Positions 17,336 to 25,535 of a stretch of DNA of 64,000 nucleotides are shown one piece after another; positions within the stretch are counted from its first letter, which is position 1; each line of letters starts with the position of its first letter. The stretch is from Oceanibium sediminis (lineage in GTDB: Bacteria; Pseudomonadota; Alphaproteobacteria; Rhodobacterales; Rhodobacteraceae). The notes beneath the pieces were generated by a model. It was given only the letters and a program-made list of their open reading frames with translations. It searched no databases and was not told the origin of the DNA. Location of the stretch: assembly GCF_003265325.1 (NCBI RefSeq), contig NZ_QGNX01000006.1, positions 124,001 through 188,000 of the forward strand, given 5' to 3'. Both the position numbers and the translations under genes were made by a program.

Positions 17336-18196
17336 ATGCGCGCAACCCTGTTCAAAGAGCTTGACTGCGAGCTGGGCGAAGGCCCGCTCTGGGATGATGC
17401 CCACCTCTGGTTTTTCGACATCCTGGGCTGCAAGATGTTCCGCCTGAGCGCGGACAGCCACACCCTGGAAAGCTGGGAGGGGGAGCGCATGGCCTCGGCC
17501 GCCGCGCGGACCGAGGTGCGCGACAGGATGCTGATCGCCACCGAGACCGAGCTGATGGTCTTCGACATGGACACACAGACATCGGAATCGCTTTGCCCGC
17601 TTGAGGCGGACAACCCCGCCACCCGCACCAACGACGGGCGCGCGGACCGGCAGGGCGGCTTCTGGATCGGCACCATGGGCAAGAACGCGGAACCGGAGGC
17701 GGGCGCGATCTATCGCTATTACAAGGGCGAGTTGCGCGTCCTGAGAAAGGGCGTGACGATCCCGAACTCGATCTGCTTCTCGCCCGACGGGCGGCTGGCC
17801 TATTTCTCGGACTCCGCGCTTCAGACAATCTATCGCTGGACCCTCGGCCCCGATGGCTGGCCCATCGGCGCGCCGGAAGTGTTCCACGTGATCGGCGGCG
17901 GCGATTCCGCCCCCGACGGGGCGGTGGTCGATGAAAGCGGCGCGCTCTGGGTCGCGATCTGGGGCGACGGGCAGATCCTGAACATCTCCGCCCAGGGGGT
18001 CGCGCGCGAGCATGTCAGCGTGCCGGTCAGCCAGCCCTCCTGCCCCGCCCTGTCGGTCGAGGGGCGGATGTACATCACCACCGCCCGCGAGGGGATGAGC
18101 GCCGAGCAACTGGCCGCCGAGCCGCTGTCCGGCTCGATCTTCGTCGTGGACCTGCCCGCCCGCGGGGTGGAGGAGCCGAAGGTGATCCTTCCGTGA
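17336..18196 (+). CDS. SMP-30/gluconolactonase family protein
   Basis: 286-residue six-bladed propeller protein. It has the N-terminal metal-ligand segment ELGEGPLWDD, the RTNDGRADRQGGFWIGTMG blade, and the C-terminal DGAVVDESGALWVA motif with a metal Asp. Enzymes of this family hydrolyse sugar lactones using a divalent cation. The start at 17336 is supported by AAAGGACG six bases upstream. Its stop overlaps the GTG of the glycerate 2-kinase gene (GTGA), so both work together, perhaps in sugar-acid breakdown. It is also the only candidate in the window for the galactonolactonase step missing from the galactoside island, but it lies about 12 kb away. Confidence 0.8.
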   Translation: MRATLFKELDCELGEGPLWDDAHLWFFDILGCKMFRLSADSHTLESWEGERMASAAARTEVRDRMLIATETELMVFDMDTQTSESLCPLEADNPATRTNDGRADRQGGFWIGTMGKNAEPEAGAIYRYYKGELRVLRKGVTIPNSICFSPDGRLAYFSDSALQTIYRWTLGPDGWPIGAPEVFHVIGGGDSAPDGAVVDESGALWVAIWGDGQILNISAQGVAREHVSVPVSQPSCPALSVEGRMYITTAREGMSAEQLAAEPLSGSIFVVDLPARGVEEPKVILP

Positions 18197-19470
18197 ACAA
18201 CAGGGCCCTTCTGCGCGCGCTGTTCGACGCCGCCGTCGCCGCCGCCCTGCCCGCCCGTATCGTGCCGCCCCATGTGCCCGCCAACACCGGCAGCCCGCTG
18301 ACGGTGATCGGCGCGGGCAAGGCCTCCGCCGCGATGGCCGCCGCAGTCGAGGCCACCCATGACTGGCCGCTGTCGGGGCTGGTCGTCACCCGCTACGGCC
18401 ACGCCGTCCCTTGCAAGAGGATCGAGATTGTAGAGGCCGCCCACCCCGTGCCCGACGCCGCCGGGGCCGAGGCCGCACAGCGGATGCTGGACCTTGTCCA
18501 GACCTTGGGCGAAGGCGACCAGGTGCTCGCCCTCATCTCGGGCGGGGGCTCCTCGCTGCTGACCCTGTTGCCCGAGGGGCTGAGCGCCGAGGACGGCGCC
18601 GCGCTGAACCGCGCGCTGCTGCATTCCGGCGCGCCTATTGATGAGATGAACTGCCTGCGCCGCCACCTAAGCCGCATCGCCGGCGGGCGGCTGGCGGCGG
18701 CCGCGCACCCCGCACGGCTGACCGCGCTGCTGATCTCGGACGTGCCCGGCGACGATCCGATCAACATCGCCTCCGGGCCCACGGTCGCGGATCCCACCAC
18801 GCTGGCGGACGCGCGGGCCATCGTGCGGCGCTACGAGCTGGACCTGCCCGCCGCGATCCATGCGGCGCTGGAAAATCCGGCCAACGAAAGCATCAAGCCC
18901 GGCGATCCTCGCCTTGCCAACAGCGAAACCCGCGTCATCGCCACGCCTGCCGCCTCGCTCGACGCGGCGGCGGCGGTGGCGCGCGACGCGGGGCTCACGG
19001 TGATCGACCAGGGCGACGCGATCGAGGGCGAGGCCCGCGACATCGGCGCTGCCTTCGCCGATGCGGCAATGGCCGAACAGGCCCGCCTGAAACCGGGCGA
19101 TGCGCCGGTCGTCATGATCTCCGGCGGGGAAACCACGGTCACCCTGCCCCGCGATGGCCGCACGCTCGGCAAGGGCGGGCGCTGCGTGGACTTCCTGCTC
19201 GGGCTGGCCGCGCGGCTGGACGGCGCGCCGGGCATCCACGCGATTGCCGGGGATACCGACGGCGTGGACGGCGCAGCGGAAGTGGCGGGCGGCATCGTCA
19301 CGCCGCAGACCCCGGCTTTGGCCGCGAAAGCGGGCACCAGCATCGCCGCCGCGATGGAGGCTTACGATGGCCACGGCTTCTTTGCCGCCATCGACGCGCA
19401 GGTGATCACCGGCCCGACCCTGACCAACGTGAACGACTTCCGCGCGATCCTGATCGAACCGCTGGTGTAA
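18193..19470 (+). CDS. Glycerate 2-kinase (MOFRL/DUF4147 family)
   Basis: 425 residues. The N-terminal half carries VIGAGKASAAMAAAVE and the ATP-contacting LISGGGSSLL. The C-terminal MOFRL region has VMISGGETTVTLP, GKGGRCVDFLLGLA and AGDTDGVDGAAEVAGG. These are hallmarks of GckA/TtuD, which phosphorylates D-glycerate to 2-phosphoglycerate; older annotations call this family hydroxypyruvate reductase. It starts with GTG inside the stop of the lactonase gene, implying coupled translation. It would bring a C3 acid from sugar-acid or tartrate-type degradation into glycolysis. Confidence 0.85.
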   Translation: MNNRALLRALFDAAVAAALPARIVPPHVPANTGSPLTVIGAGKASAAMAAAVEATHDWPLSGLVVTRYGHAVPCKRIEIVEAAHPVPDAAGAEAAQRMLDLVQTLGEGDQVLALISGGGSSLLTLLPEGLSAEDGAALNRALLHSGAPIDEMNCLRRHLSRIAGGRLAAAAHPARLTALLISDVPGDDPINIASGPTVADPTTLADARAIVRRYELDLPAAIHAALENPANESIKPGDPRLANSETRVIATPAASLDAAAAVARDAGLTVIDQGDAIEGEARDIGAAFADAAMAEQARLKPGDAPVVMISGGETTVTLPRDGRTLGKGGRCVDFLLGLAARLDGAPGIHAIAGDTDGVDGAAEVAGGIVTPQTPALAAKAGTSIAAAMEAYDGHGFFAAIDAQVITGPTLTNVNDFRAILIEPLV

Positions 19471-19477
19471 TTGGGCT

Positions 19478-20167
19478 TCAGCCGAGGCGCGCCAGCAGCG
19501 CGGGCAGATCTTTCAGCGTTTCGATCGTCAGGAAACGCGGCGCATCCTCGGGCGGGTCCGCATGGTCCAGCGCCCAGGTCAGCCCGTGGGGCACATGGCA
19601 GCCCCAGGCCCCCGCCGCCAGCGCGGGCAGCACGTCGGACTTCAGCGAGTTGCCCACCATCATAGCCGTCTCCGCCTCTGCACCGAAGATGCGGGCGTAG
19701 GTCTCCGGCGTCTTCTCGCTCACGATCTCCACCGCGTCGAAATGATCGCCAAGGCCGGACTGCGCCAGCTTGCGTTCCTGGTCGAACAAATCGCCCTTGG
19801 TGATCAGCAGGATGCGGTAGTCTTCCGTCAGCGCGCGCACCACCTCCGCCGCGCCGGGCAGCAGCTCCACCGGGTGGGCGTGCAGCGCGCGCCCCGCCTC
19901 CACGATGTCGCGCAGCACGGTGCCGGGGACGCTGTCCTCCGTCACCTCCAGCGCGGTTTCCACCATCGACAGCGTGAAGCCCTTCACCCCGTAGCCGTAG
20001 TAGTCCAGGTTGCGCCGCTCGGCCGCCAGCAACCGCTCGGCCAGGTGATCGGGGTCGGCGTAATCGGCCAGCAGCGCCTGGAAACGCGCCTGGGTGATCT
20101 GGAAGAAACGCTCGTTCTGCCAGAGCGTATCGTCGGCGTCGAAGGCGAGGGTTGTGATGTGGCTCAT
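19478..20167 (-). CDS. HAD-superfamily hydrolase
   Basis: 229 residues. Motif I is LAFDADDTLW with the nucleophile and acid/base aspartates. Motif II (LLITKGDLFDQE) supplies Thr and Lys, and motif IV is MMVGNSLKSDVLPALAAG. The cap is an alpha-helical C1 type between motifs I and II. The family includes phosphatases and dehalogenases; the lysine and cap suggest a small-molecule phosphatase. The start at 20167 (MSHITTLAFD) is preferred, with AGGA very close upstream; an ATG ten codons earlier is possible. It converges with the glycerate kinase gene, seven bases apart. Confidence 0.78.
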   Translation of the reverse strand: MSHITTLAFDADDTLWQNERFFQITQARFQALLADYADPDHLAERLLAAERRNLDYYGYGVKGFTLSMVETALEVTEDSVPGTVLRDIVEAGRALHAHPVELLPGAAEVVRALTEDYRILLITKGDLFDQERKLAQSGLGDHFDAVEIVSEKTPETYARIFGAEAETAMMVGNSLKSDVLPALAAGAWGCHVPHGLTWALDHADPPEDAPRFLTIETLKDLPALLARLG

Positions 20168-20202
20168 CGTCCTGAAATGCCACCTCCATCCCGGCAAGTC
20201 GA

Positions 20203-20226
20203 GGGGCGGCGGAAAGGGCCCGCCCC
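20203..20226 (-). terminator. Hairpin after the lysR-type gene
   Basis: GGGGCGG (20203-20209) pairs with CCGCCCC (20220-20226) in the 77-nt gap downstream of the LysR-type gene. No T-run follows, so it is only a candidate terminator. Confidence 0.35.
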
Positions 20227-20244
20227 CCGGCGCTTCCGGCGGGA

Positions 20245-21120
20245 TCAGCCCGGCCAGTCGAACTGGCGCGCGGCGCGGATGAATTCCTTCAGCTCCGGGG
20301 AATGGGGACGACCGGGCATCGTGACCAGGCAGACCTGCCGCGTCAGGCGCGGGTCCACCAGCGGGCGCTGGATCAGGTCGTTGTTGCTGACCGCCAGCTC
20401 CGGCATCAGCGCCACGCCCATCCCTGCGCTGACCATCGCCTGCACCCAGTCCTCCCGCAGGGACTTGAAGCGCGCGGGCAGCGTGATGTCCTGCGCCTGG
20501 CAGGCCGACAGCAGCATCGGGCGCATTTCACAGCCCAGCCGGTCGACGTAAGGTTCGCCGTCCAGCTCGTTGAGCGTGATCCCGTCCTTTTCCCGGTAGG
20601 GGTGATCGGGGGGCAGGATCACGATGTAGGGCTCATCGTAAAGCGTCATCTGGGCATAGGCGTCGAACCCGCCGACCGGGTTCACCATCACCGCATCGTA
20701 CTGGCCTGCGTCCAGCCCGGCGCGTAGCTCGTCCACCCCCGCCTCGCTCATCGAGACCTGGACCTCCGCGTGCTCATGGCGGAAGCGCGACAGGAACCGC
20801 GACAGCCGCGCGTGCCCGATGCTGGTCATCACGCCAAGGTTCACCGGCGTTTCCGCGCGCGTGCGGTAGTTGATGGCCAGGTCGCGCACCGACTCCGCCG
20901 TGTCCAGCACATGTTGCAGGCGCGGCATCATGCGCTTGCCGAAATCCGACAGGAGCACCCGGTTGCCCTCGCGCAGGAACAGCTGGGCGCCCAGCTCCCC
21001 CTCCAGCGCCTTGACGGCCTTGGTCAGTGCGGGTTGAGATATGTCGCAATGCTCCGCCGCGCGGGTGAAGTTGAGCGTCCGCGCGGCTTCCAGCGCATAG
21101 CGGATCTGATGCATTTCCAT
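20245..21120 (-). CDS. LysR-family transcriptional regulator
   Basis: 291 residues from ATG 21120. The N-terminal winged helix-turn-helix is typical: YALEAARTLNFTRAAEHCDISQPALTKAVKALEGELG (residues 8-44 or so). The LysR substrate-binding domain follows, with ending WVQAMVSAGMGVALMPELAV typical of the effector domain. A second ATG (21114) could also serve. It is divergent from the lysE-type exporter and soeABC at a 490-nt intergenic region with a perfect inverted repeat 56-76 nt before its start. It is therefore a reasonable regulator of itself and of the genes to its right; the effector is unknown. Confidence 0.85.
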   Translation of the reverse strand: MEMHQIRYALEAARTLNFTRAAEHCDISQPALTKAVKALEGELGAQLFLREGNRVLLSDFGKRMMPRLQHVLDTAESVRDLAINYRTRAETPVNLGVMTSIGHARLSRFLSRFRHEHAEVQVSMSEAGVDELRAGLDAGQYDAVMVNPVGGFDAYAQMTLYDEPYIVILPPDHPYREKDGITLNELDGEPYVDRLGCEMRPMLLSACQAQDITLPARFKSLREDWVQAMVSAGMGVALMPELAVSNNDLIQRPLVDPRLTRQVCLVTMPGRPHSPELKEFIRAARQFDWPG

Positions 21121-21611
21121 TCTGGGGGAATCTCCGCAAGTCGGTCTGTGGCGGGCCAGCCCTACCATAACTTTCGGGAATAGCCCCATAATTCCCATCC
21201 CATTGCGAGGGATACGCCTTTCTGGTTCCTTCCGCCTGTCAGGAAACCCCGTTCCGGGGCCTGCGGCATGGTGAGTTCGAGTGCCGATCCCCGGGCGCAA
21301 GGGCGTGTATTGTCCTTGCTGGGTTTCCTTTTGCGTGAACGGTCTGCAAGTTGCGTGCGTTTTGTTGCTCCAACGAAGCGGGTTCGGGCATTTGTCGCGG
21401 TCATCATGCGTGCCACGGCGCTCTCTCCTCCCCGCGGCTCCCCCCGGCGGCCCGCGTGTCCCGGCGCTTCGGGCCTTGATGCCCGTAGCCGCCGGGCGCG
21501 CGTTACGTCCGGGCTCCCCCACGCGGCGCACGCGCTTTCCGGCTTTACGAAACGCAGCGAATATGTCTCGATCCGGTTTCATCGTCCGGTTGCATCGGGA
21601 AAGGGTATTTC
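21121..21611. other. Divergent regulatory region between lysR-type and lysE-type genes
   Basis: About 490 nt with no credible gene; open frames through it have poor composition and no family resemblance. It contains the inverted repeat GGGAAT-N9-ATTCCC at 21176-21196 and a locally AT-richer block at 21300-21380. I could not find a convincing sigma-70 hexamer pair. Confidence 0.5.
21176..21196. promoter_or_regulatory. Candidate LysR-type binding site
   Basis: Perfect inverted repeat GGGAAT-agccccata-ATTCCC centred 66 nt upstream of the LysR-type start codon. LysR-type proteins usually bind interrupted dyads near -65 of a divergent target. Position and symmetry fit, but the half-site spacing differs from the classic T-N11-A. 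Confidence 0.4.
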
Positions 21612-22241
21612 ATGGACCTGCAAATCTGGCTGGCCTTCGTCGCCGCGTCCACCGCACTGCTGCTGATTCCGGGGCCGACGGTTCTGCTGGTGCTCAGCTA
21701 TGCGGTCAGCCAGGGCAGACGCGTCGCGCTGGCCACCGTGGCGGGGGTGGCGCTGGGAGACCTTATCGCGATGTCGGCCTCGCTCGCGGGGCTTGGCGCG
21801 CTTGTGCTCGCCTCGGCCACGCTGTTCACGGCGCTGAAATGGATCGGCGCCGCCTACCTTGTTTACCTGGGCGTAAAGCTGTTTCGCAGCGCCGCGACGG
21901 CAACGCTCGGCACTGTCGAGGGGGCGGGCCGCGCCAGTGCGGCGAATGTCTTCGGCCATGCCGCGGCGGTCACCGCGCTCAACCCCAAGTCGATCGCCTT
22001 CTTCATCGCCTTCGTGCCGCAGTTCATCGCCGTCAGCGACCCGCTTCTGCCGCAGTTCTTCATCCTGACGGGCACCTTCGTCGGCCTGGCCGCGCTGAAC
22101 GCGCTGGCCTATGCGCTGCTGGCGGACCGGTTGCGCACGAGGATCGCCCGGCCGTCCGTGCTGGCGGCGATCTCGCGGATGGGGGGCGGCGCGCTGATCG
22201 CCATGGGGATTGCCACGGCCACCGCGCGGCGCGCGCAATAA
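21612..22241 (+). CDS. LysE-family exporter
   Basis: 209-residue membrane protein with about six helices. The N-terminal PGPTVLLVLSYAVSQGRRVALATVAGVALGD segment is the LysE/RhtB signature, and ALNPKSIAFFIAFVPQF is the second conserved block. The family exports amino acids or related small metabolites. An AAAGGG lies eight bases before the ATG. Being next to the soeABC genes and divergent from a LysR-type regulator, it may export a metabolite linked to organosulfur breakdown, but the sequence does not show the substrate. Confidence 0.82.
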   Translation: MDLQIWLAFVAASTALLLIPGPTVLLVLSYAVSQGRRVALATVAGVALGDLIAMSASLAGLGALVLASATLFTALKWIGAAYLVYLGVKLFRSAATATLGTVEGAGRASAANVFGHAAAVTALNPKSIAFFIAFVPQFIAVSDPLLPQFFILTGTFVGLAALNALAYALLADRLRTRIARPSVLAAISRMGGGALIAMGIATATARRAQ

Positions 22242-22401
22242 CCCGCCGCACCCCGGCCCCGCGCGCGCCATGCGCATTTCCGATCAACCCAAGGCAAATT
22301 TCGCATTGGATACATCCCATTGCTTCGGTTAGGCTTTCCGCGAAGCACCCGTCACGACCGGGTGGAGCAGACATGTTTCCCGGTGACAGGTGGACCACCC
22401 C

Positions 22402-22536
22402 ATGCACCCCAAGGAGATGACAGAAGCCGGCCGTCAGGCCCCGGCGCCGTTTGCCCAAAGGCCCGTGCAGAACGGGCCGTCTGGCACTATGAAACAGGCC
22501 AACTGGCCTCGACACTTCAGGGTTCAACTCTCATGA
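22402..22536 (+). CDS. Possible 44-codon upstream ORF in the soeA leader
   Basis: A short frame from ATG 22402, preceded by AGGTGG with an 8-nt spacer, ends at TGA 22534-22536. This is seven bases before the soeA ATG, which has no Shine-Dalgarno of its own. The product (begins MHPKEMTEAGRQ, ends RHFRVQLS) is basic and Pro/Gln-rich and matches nothing I know. The arrangement suggests translational coupling or a leader peptide. Coding status is unproven; it could equally be chance in structured RNA. Confidence 0.3.
   Translation: MHPKEMTEAGRQAPAPFAQRPVQNGPSGTMKQANWPRHFRVQLS
22460..22509 (+). promoter_or_regulatory. Two hairpins in the soeA 5' leader
   Basis: Stem-loop 1 is GGCCCGT-gcaga-ACGGGCC (22460-22478). 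Stem-loop 2 is AGGCCA-ac-TGGCCT (22496-22509). Both lie inside the short upstream ORF and 35-80 nt before the soeA start. They are perfect stems, so translation of the short ORF could unfold them and control soeA. I could not match them to a known riboswitch class, including the molybdenum-cofactor element. Confidence 0.35.
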
Positions 22537-22543
22537 TGCGCAC

Positions 22544-25360
22544 ATGACCGAACACATCTCTCCTCCGCTCGACCTTTCGCCGCCGGTCTCTGACGAGATC
22601 CGGCAAACCACGTGCTACATGTGCGCCTGCCGCTGCGGCATCAACGTCCACCTCAAGGACGGCAAGGTGAAGTACATCGAAGGCAACAAGGCGCATCCGG
22701 TGAACCGGGGCGTGCTTTGCGCCAAGGGCTCCGCCGGGATCATGCAGCACACCGCGCCCTCGCGACTGCGCGCGCCGATGAAGCGCACCGGCCCCCGCGG
22801 CTCGGGCGAGTTCGAGGAAATCACCTGGGAAGAGGCGCTGACCCTCGCCGCGGACTGGCTTGGCCCGATCCGCGAAAGCGCGCCCCAGAAGCTGGCCTTC
22901 TTCACCGGGCGCGACCAGTCGCAAAGCTTCACCGGATGGTGGGCGCAACAGTTCGGCACCCCCAACTACGCGGCCCACGGCGGCTTCTGCTCGGTCAACA
23001 TGGCGGCGGCGGGGATCTACACCCTGGGCGGCGCGTTCTGGGAATTCGGCGCGCCCGACTGGGAACGCACCAAGCTGTTCATGATCTTCGGCGTGGCCGA
23101 GGATCACGATTCCAACCCCATCAAGATGGGCCTTGGCCGGCTGAAGGAACGCGGCGCTAAGGTCATCGGCGTGAACCCGGTCCGCTCGGGCTACAACGCG
23201 ATCGCCGACGAATGGGTCGGCATCACGCCGGGCACCGACGGGCTGTTCATCCTCGCCCTCGTGCATGAGCTGCTGAAGGCCGGCAAGATCGACGTGGACT
23301 ACCTCTGCCGCACCACCAACGCTCCGGTGCTGCTGGATGCGGACGGGATGTTCGCGCGCGACGCGGACGGCAAGGAACTGGTCTGGGACCGCGTGACCAA
23401 CTCGGCGCAACCCTTTGACAAGCAGGGGGTGAAACCCGCGCTCCATGGCGACTTCGACGGCCTGACCCCCGTCTTCGGAAAACTGGCCGAACGATACCTC
23501 TCGGACGATTACGCGCCCGAGGCGGTGGCCGAGCAATGCGGCATCCCGTCGGACACCATCAAGCGCCTGGCCGCGGAACTCGCGCAGGCCGCCTTCGAGG
23601 AAGAGGTGGTCATCGACCAGCCCTGGACCGACTTCCGTGGCAACCGGCACGATAAGATGGTCGGCCGCCCCGTCAGCTTCCACGCCATGCGCGGCATCTC
23701 GGCCCATTCCAACGGCTTCCAGACCTGCCGCGCGCTGCACATGCTGCAACTGCTGCTCGGCTCGGTCGAGGTGCCCGGCGGCTTCCGCTTCAAGCCGCCC
23801 TACCCGAAGCCCGTGCACGCGCACCCCAAGCCCCACGCCGGGGTGACGCCGGGCAAGCCGCTGGACGGGCCGCACCTCGGCTACCCGCGCGGGCCGGAGG
23901 ATCTGCTGATCCACGACGACGGCACCGCCAGGCGCATCGACAAGGCCTTCACCTGGGACGCGCCGATGTCGGCCCACGGGATGATGCACATGGTCATCTC
24001 CAACGCCCATGCCGGGGATCCCTACCCGGTGGACGTGCTGTTCCTCTACATGGCGAACATGGCTTGGAACTCCTCCATGAACACCAAGGGCGTGATGGAG
24101 ATGCTGACCGACACGAACGAGGACGGCAGCTACCGCATCCCGAAGATCATCTACTCCGACGCCTATTCCTCGGAAATGGTGGCCTACGCAGACCTGATCC
24201 TGCCCGACACGACGTATCTTGAGCGGCACGACTGCATCAGCCTGCTGGACCGCCCCATCTGCGAGCCGGAGGCGGTGGCCGACTCGATCCGCTGGCCCGT
24301 GGTCGAGCCTGAGCGCCCCGGCCACGAAGGGGTGCGCGGCTTCCAGACCGCGCTGATCCAGCTCGGCGTGAAACTCGGCCTGCCCGGCATGGTCGATGCC
24401 GACGGCAACGCGATCTACAAGGACTACGCCGACTATATCGTGAACCACCAGCGCCGCCCCGGAATCGGCCCCCTCGCCGGGTTCCGCGGCGACGGAACGG
24501 AATCGGGCCGCGGCGCGCCCAACCCGAACCAGATCGAGGCGTACAAGCAGAACGGCGGTTTCTGGGTCGAACACCTCCCCGAGGCGGCGCAGTTCTGCAA
24601 GAACGTGAACATGGACTACCAGCAATGGGCGGCGGACATGGGGTTCTACCCCTCCGACAAACCGGAGCCCTACCTGTTCCAGCTCTACGTGGAACCCATG
24701 CGCAAGTTCCAGATGGCGGCCGAGGGCAAGGGCGACCACCAGCCCCCCGAGCACCTGCGCGAGCGGCTGAAGATCGCCATGGACCCGCTGCCCCTCTGGT
24801 ACGCCCCATACGAGGAAACCCGCATCGACGTGGCGGACTTCCCGCTGCACGCGCTGACCCAGCGCCCGATGGCGATGTACCACTCCTGGGGCAGCCAGAA
24901 CGCCTGGCTCAGGCAGATCCACGGGCGCAACCCGCTCTATGTCTCGGGCGACATCTGGCAGGAACACGGCTTCAAGGATGGCGACTGGGCGACGCTCACC
25001 TCCCACCACGGCGAAATCACCGTGCCGGTGGTGCGAATGGACGCGCTGAACCCGAAAACCGTCTGGACCTGGAACGCCATCGGCAAACGCAAGGGCGCCT
25101 GGGCGCTGGAGCCGGACGCACAGGAAGCGACCAAGGGGTTCCTGCTGAACCACCTGATCCACGAACTACTTCCCGCCAAAGGCGACGGCCTGCGCTGGTC
25201 CAACTCCGATCCGGTCACCGGCCAGGCCGCCTGGTACGACCTGCGCGTGCGCATCGCCCGCGCCGCGCCGCGCCCCCAGACCGCGCCGGACACCGGCGCC
25301 CAGAAGAACCCGGTCGCCACCGGCCCGGACGAACTGGAATACGGGAAGGAATGGACATGA
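22544..25360 (+). CDS. soeA: Molybdopterin catalytic subunit of membrane-bound sulfite dehydrogenase SoeA
   Basis: 938-residue DMSO-reductase-family molybdoenzyme. An N-terminal [4Fe-4S] motif (Cys24-x2-Cys27-x3-Cys31, then Cys59) is followed by the molybdopterin domains, with a GGFCSVN segment near the expected Mo-ligand region, and a C-terminal dinucleotide-binding domain. It has no Tat signal, so the enzyme faces the cytoplasm, as described for SoeABC. That complex oxidises cytoplasmic sulfite to sulfate and sends electrons to quinone. Its neighbours are a four-cluster ferredoxin subunit and a DmsC-type anchor, the SoeABC order. Related polysulfide or DMSO reductase subunits are possible, but those are normally exported. 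Sulfite would come from taurine or other sulfonates. Confidence 0.82.
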   Translation: MTEHISPPLDLSPPVSDEIRQTTCYMCACRCGINVHLKDGKVKYIEGNKAHPVNRGVLCAKGSAGIMQHTAPSRLRAPMKRTGPRGSGEFEEITWEEALTLAADWLGPIRESAPQKLAFFTGRDQSQSFTGWWAQQFGTPNYAAHGGFCSVNMAAAGIYTLGGAFWEFGAPDWERTKLFMIFGVAEDHDSNPIKMGLGRLKERGAKVIGVNPVRSGYNAIADEWVGITPGTDGLFILALVHELLKAGKIDVDYLCRTTNAPVLLDADGMFARDADGKELVWDRVTNSAQPFDKQGVKPALHGDFDGLTPVFGKLAERYLSDDYAPEAVAEQCGIPSDTIKRLAAELAQAAFEEEVVIDQPWTDFRGNRHDKMVGRPVSFHAMRGISAHSNGFQTCRALHMLQLLLGSVEVPGGFRFKPPYPKPVHAHPKPHAGVTPGKPLDGPHLGYPRGPEDLLIHDDGTARRIDKAFTWDAPMSAHGMMHMVISNAHAGDPYPVDVLFLYMANMAWNSSMNTKGVMEMLTDTNEDGSYRIPKIIYSDAYSSEMVAYADLILPDTTYLERHDCISLLDRPICEPEAVADSIRWPVVEPERPGHEGVRGFQTALIQLGVKLGLPGMVDADGNAIYKDYADYIVNHQRRPGIGPLAGFRGDGTESGRGAPNPNQIEAYKQNGGFWVEHLPEAAQFCKNVNMDYQQWAADMGFYPSDKPEPYLFQLYVEPMRKFQMAAEGKGDHQPPEHLRERLKIAMDPLPLWYAPYEETRIDVADFPLHALTQRPMAMYHSWGSQNAWLRQIHGRNPLYVSGDIWQEHGFKDGDWATLTSHHGEITVPVVRMDALNPKTVWTWNAIGKRKGAWALEPDAQEATKGFLLNHLIHELLPAKGDGLRWSNSDPVTGQAAWYDLRVRIARAAPRPQTAPDTGAQKNPVATGPDELEYGKEWT

Positions 25361-25412
25361 CCCAACCAAGCGCCATGCCCATTCACCTCCAACGGCACAC
25401 TGCCCCACTTTG

Positions 25413-25454
25413 CTCCCCAAATACTCCGGGGAGCGCGAGGGGCCGGCCCCTCGC
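25413..25454. repeat. Rhodobacterales-type CGGAGTATTTGGGG repeat with palindrome
   Basis: CTCCCC-AAATACTCC-GGGGAG (25413-25433) is followed by a perfect 20-bp palindrome GCGAGGGGCCGGCCCCTCGC (25435-25454). Both sit between soeA and soeB. On the opposite strand the core reads CGGAGTATTTGGGG, a motif I recall as recurrent in intergenic regions of Rhodobacter and Paracoccus relatives. The inserted element leaves a 60-codon frame (25357-25539) that overlaps the stop of soeA and the start of soeB; I regard that frame as fortuitous. Confidence 0.65.
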
Positions 25455-25535
25455 TCCGACGCTGCCCCGGGCGCCCCGGCCAACCCGGGTCTCGCCCCGC
25501 ACAAGCCTTACGCAAGTCATCCGGAAAGCAGACGC

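Noticed and set aside
22517-25162. Minus-strand open frame of about 880 codons opposite soeA
   Set aside because: Shadow of soeA; low-complexity and without any recognised domain.
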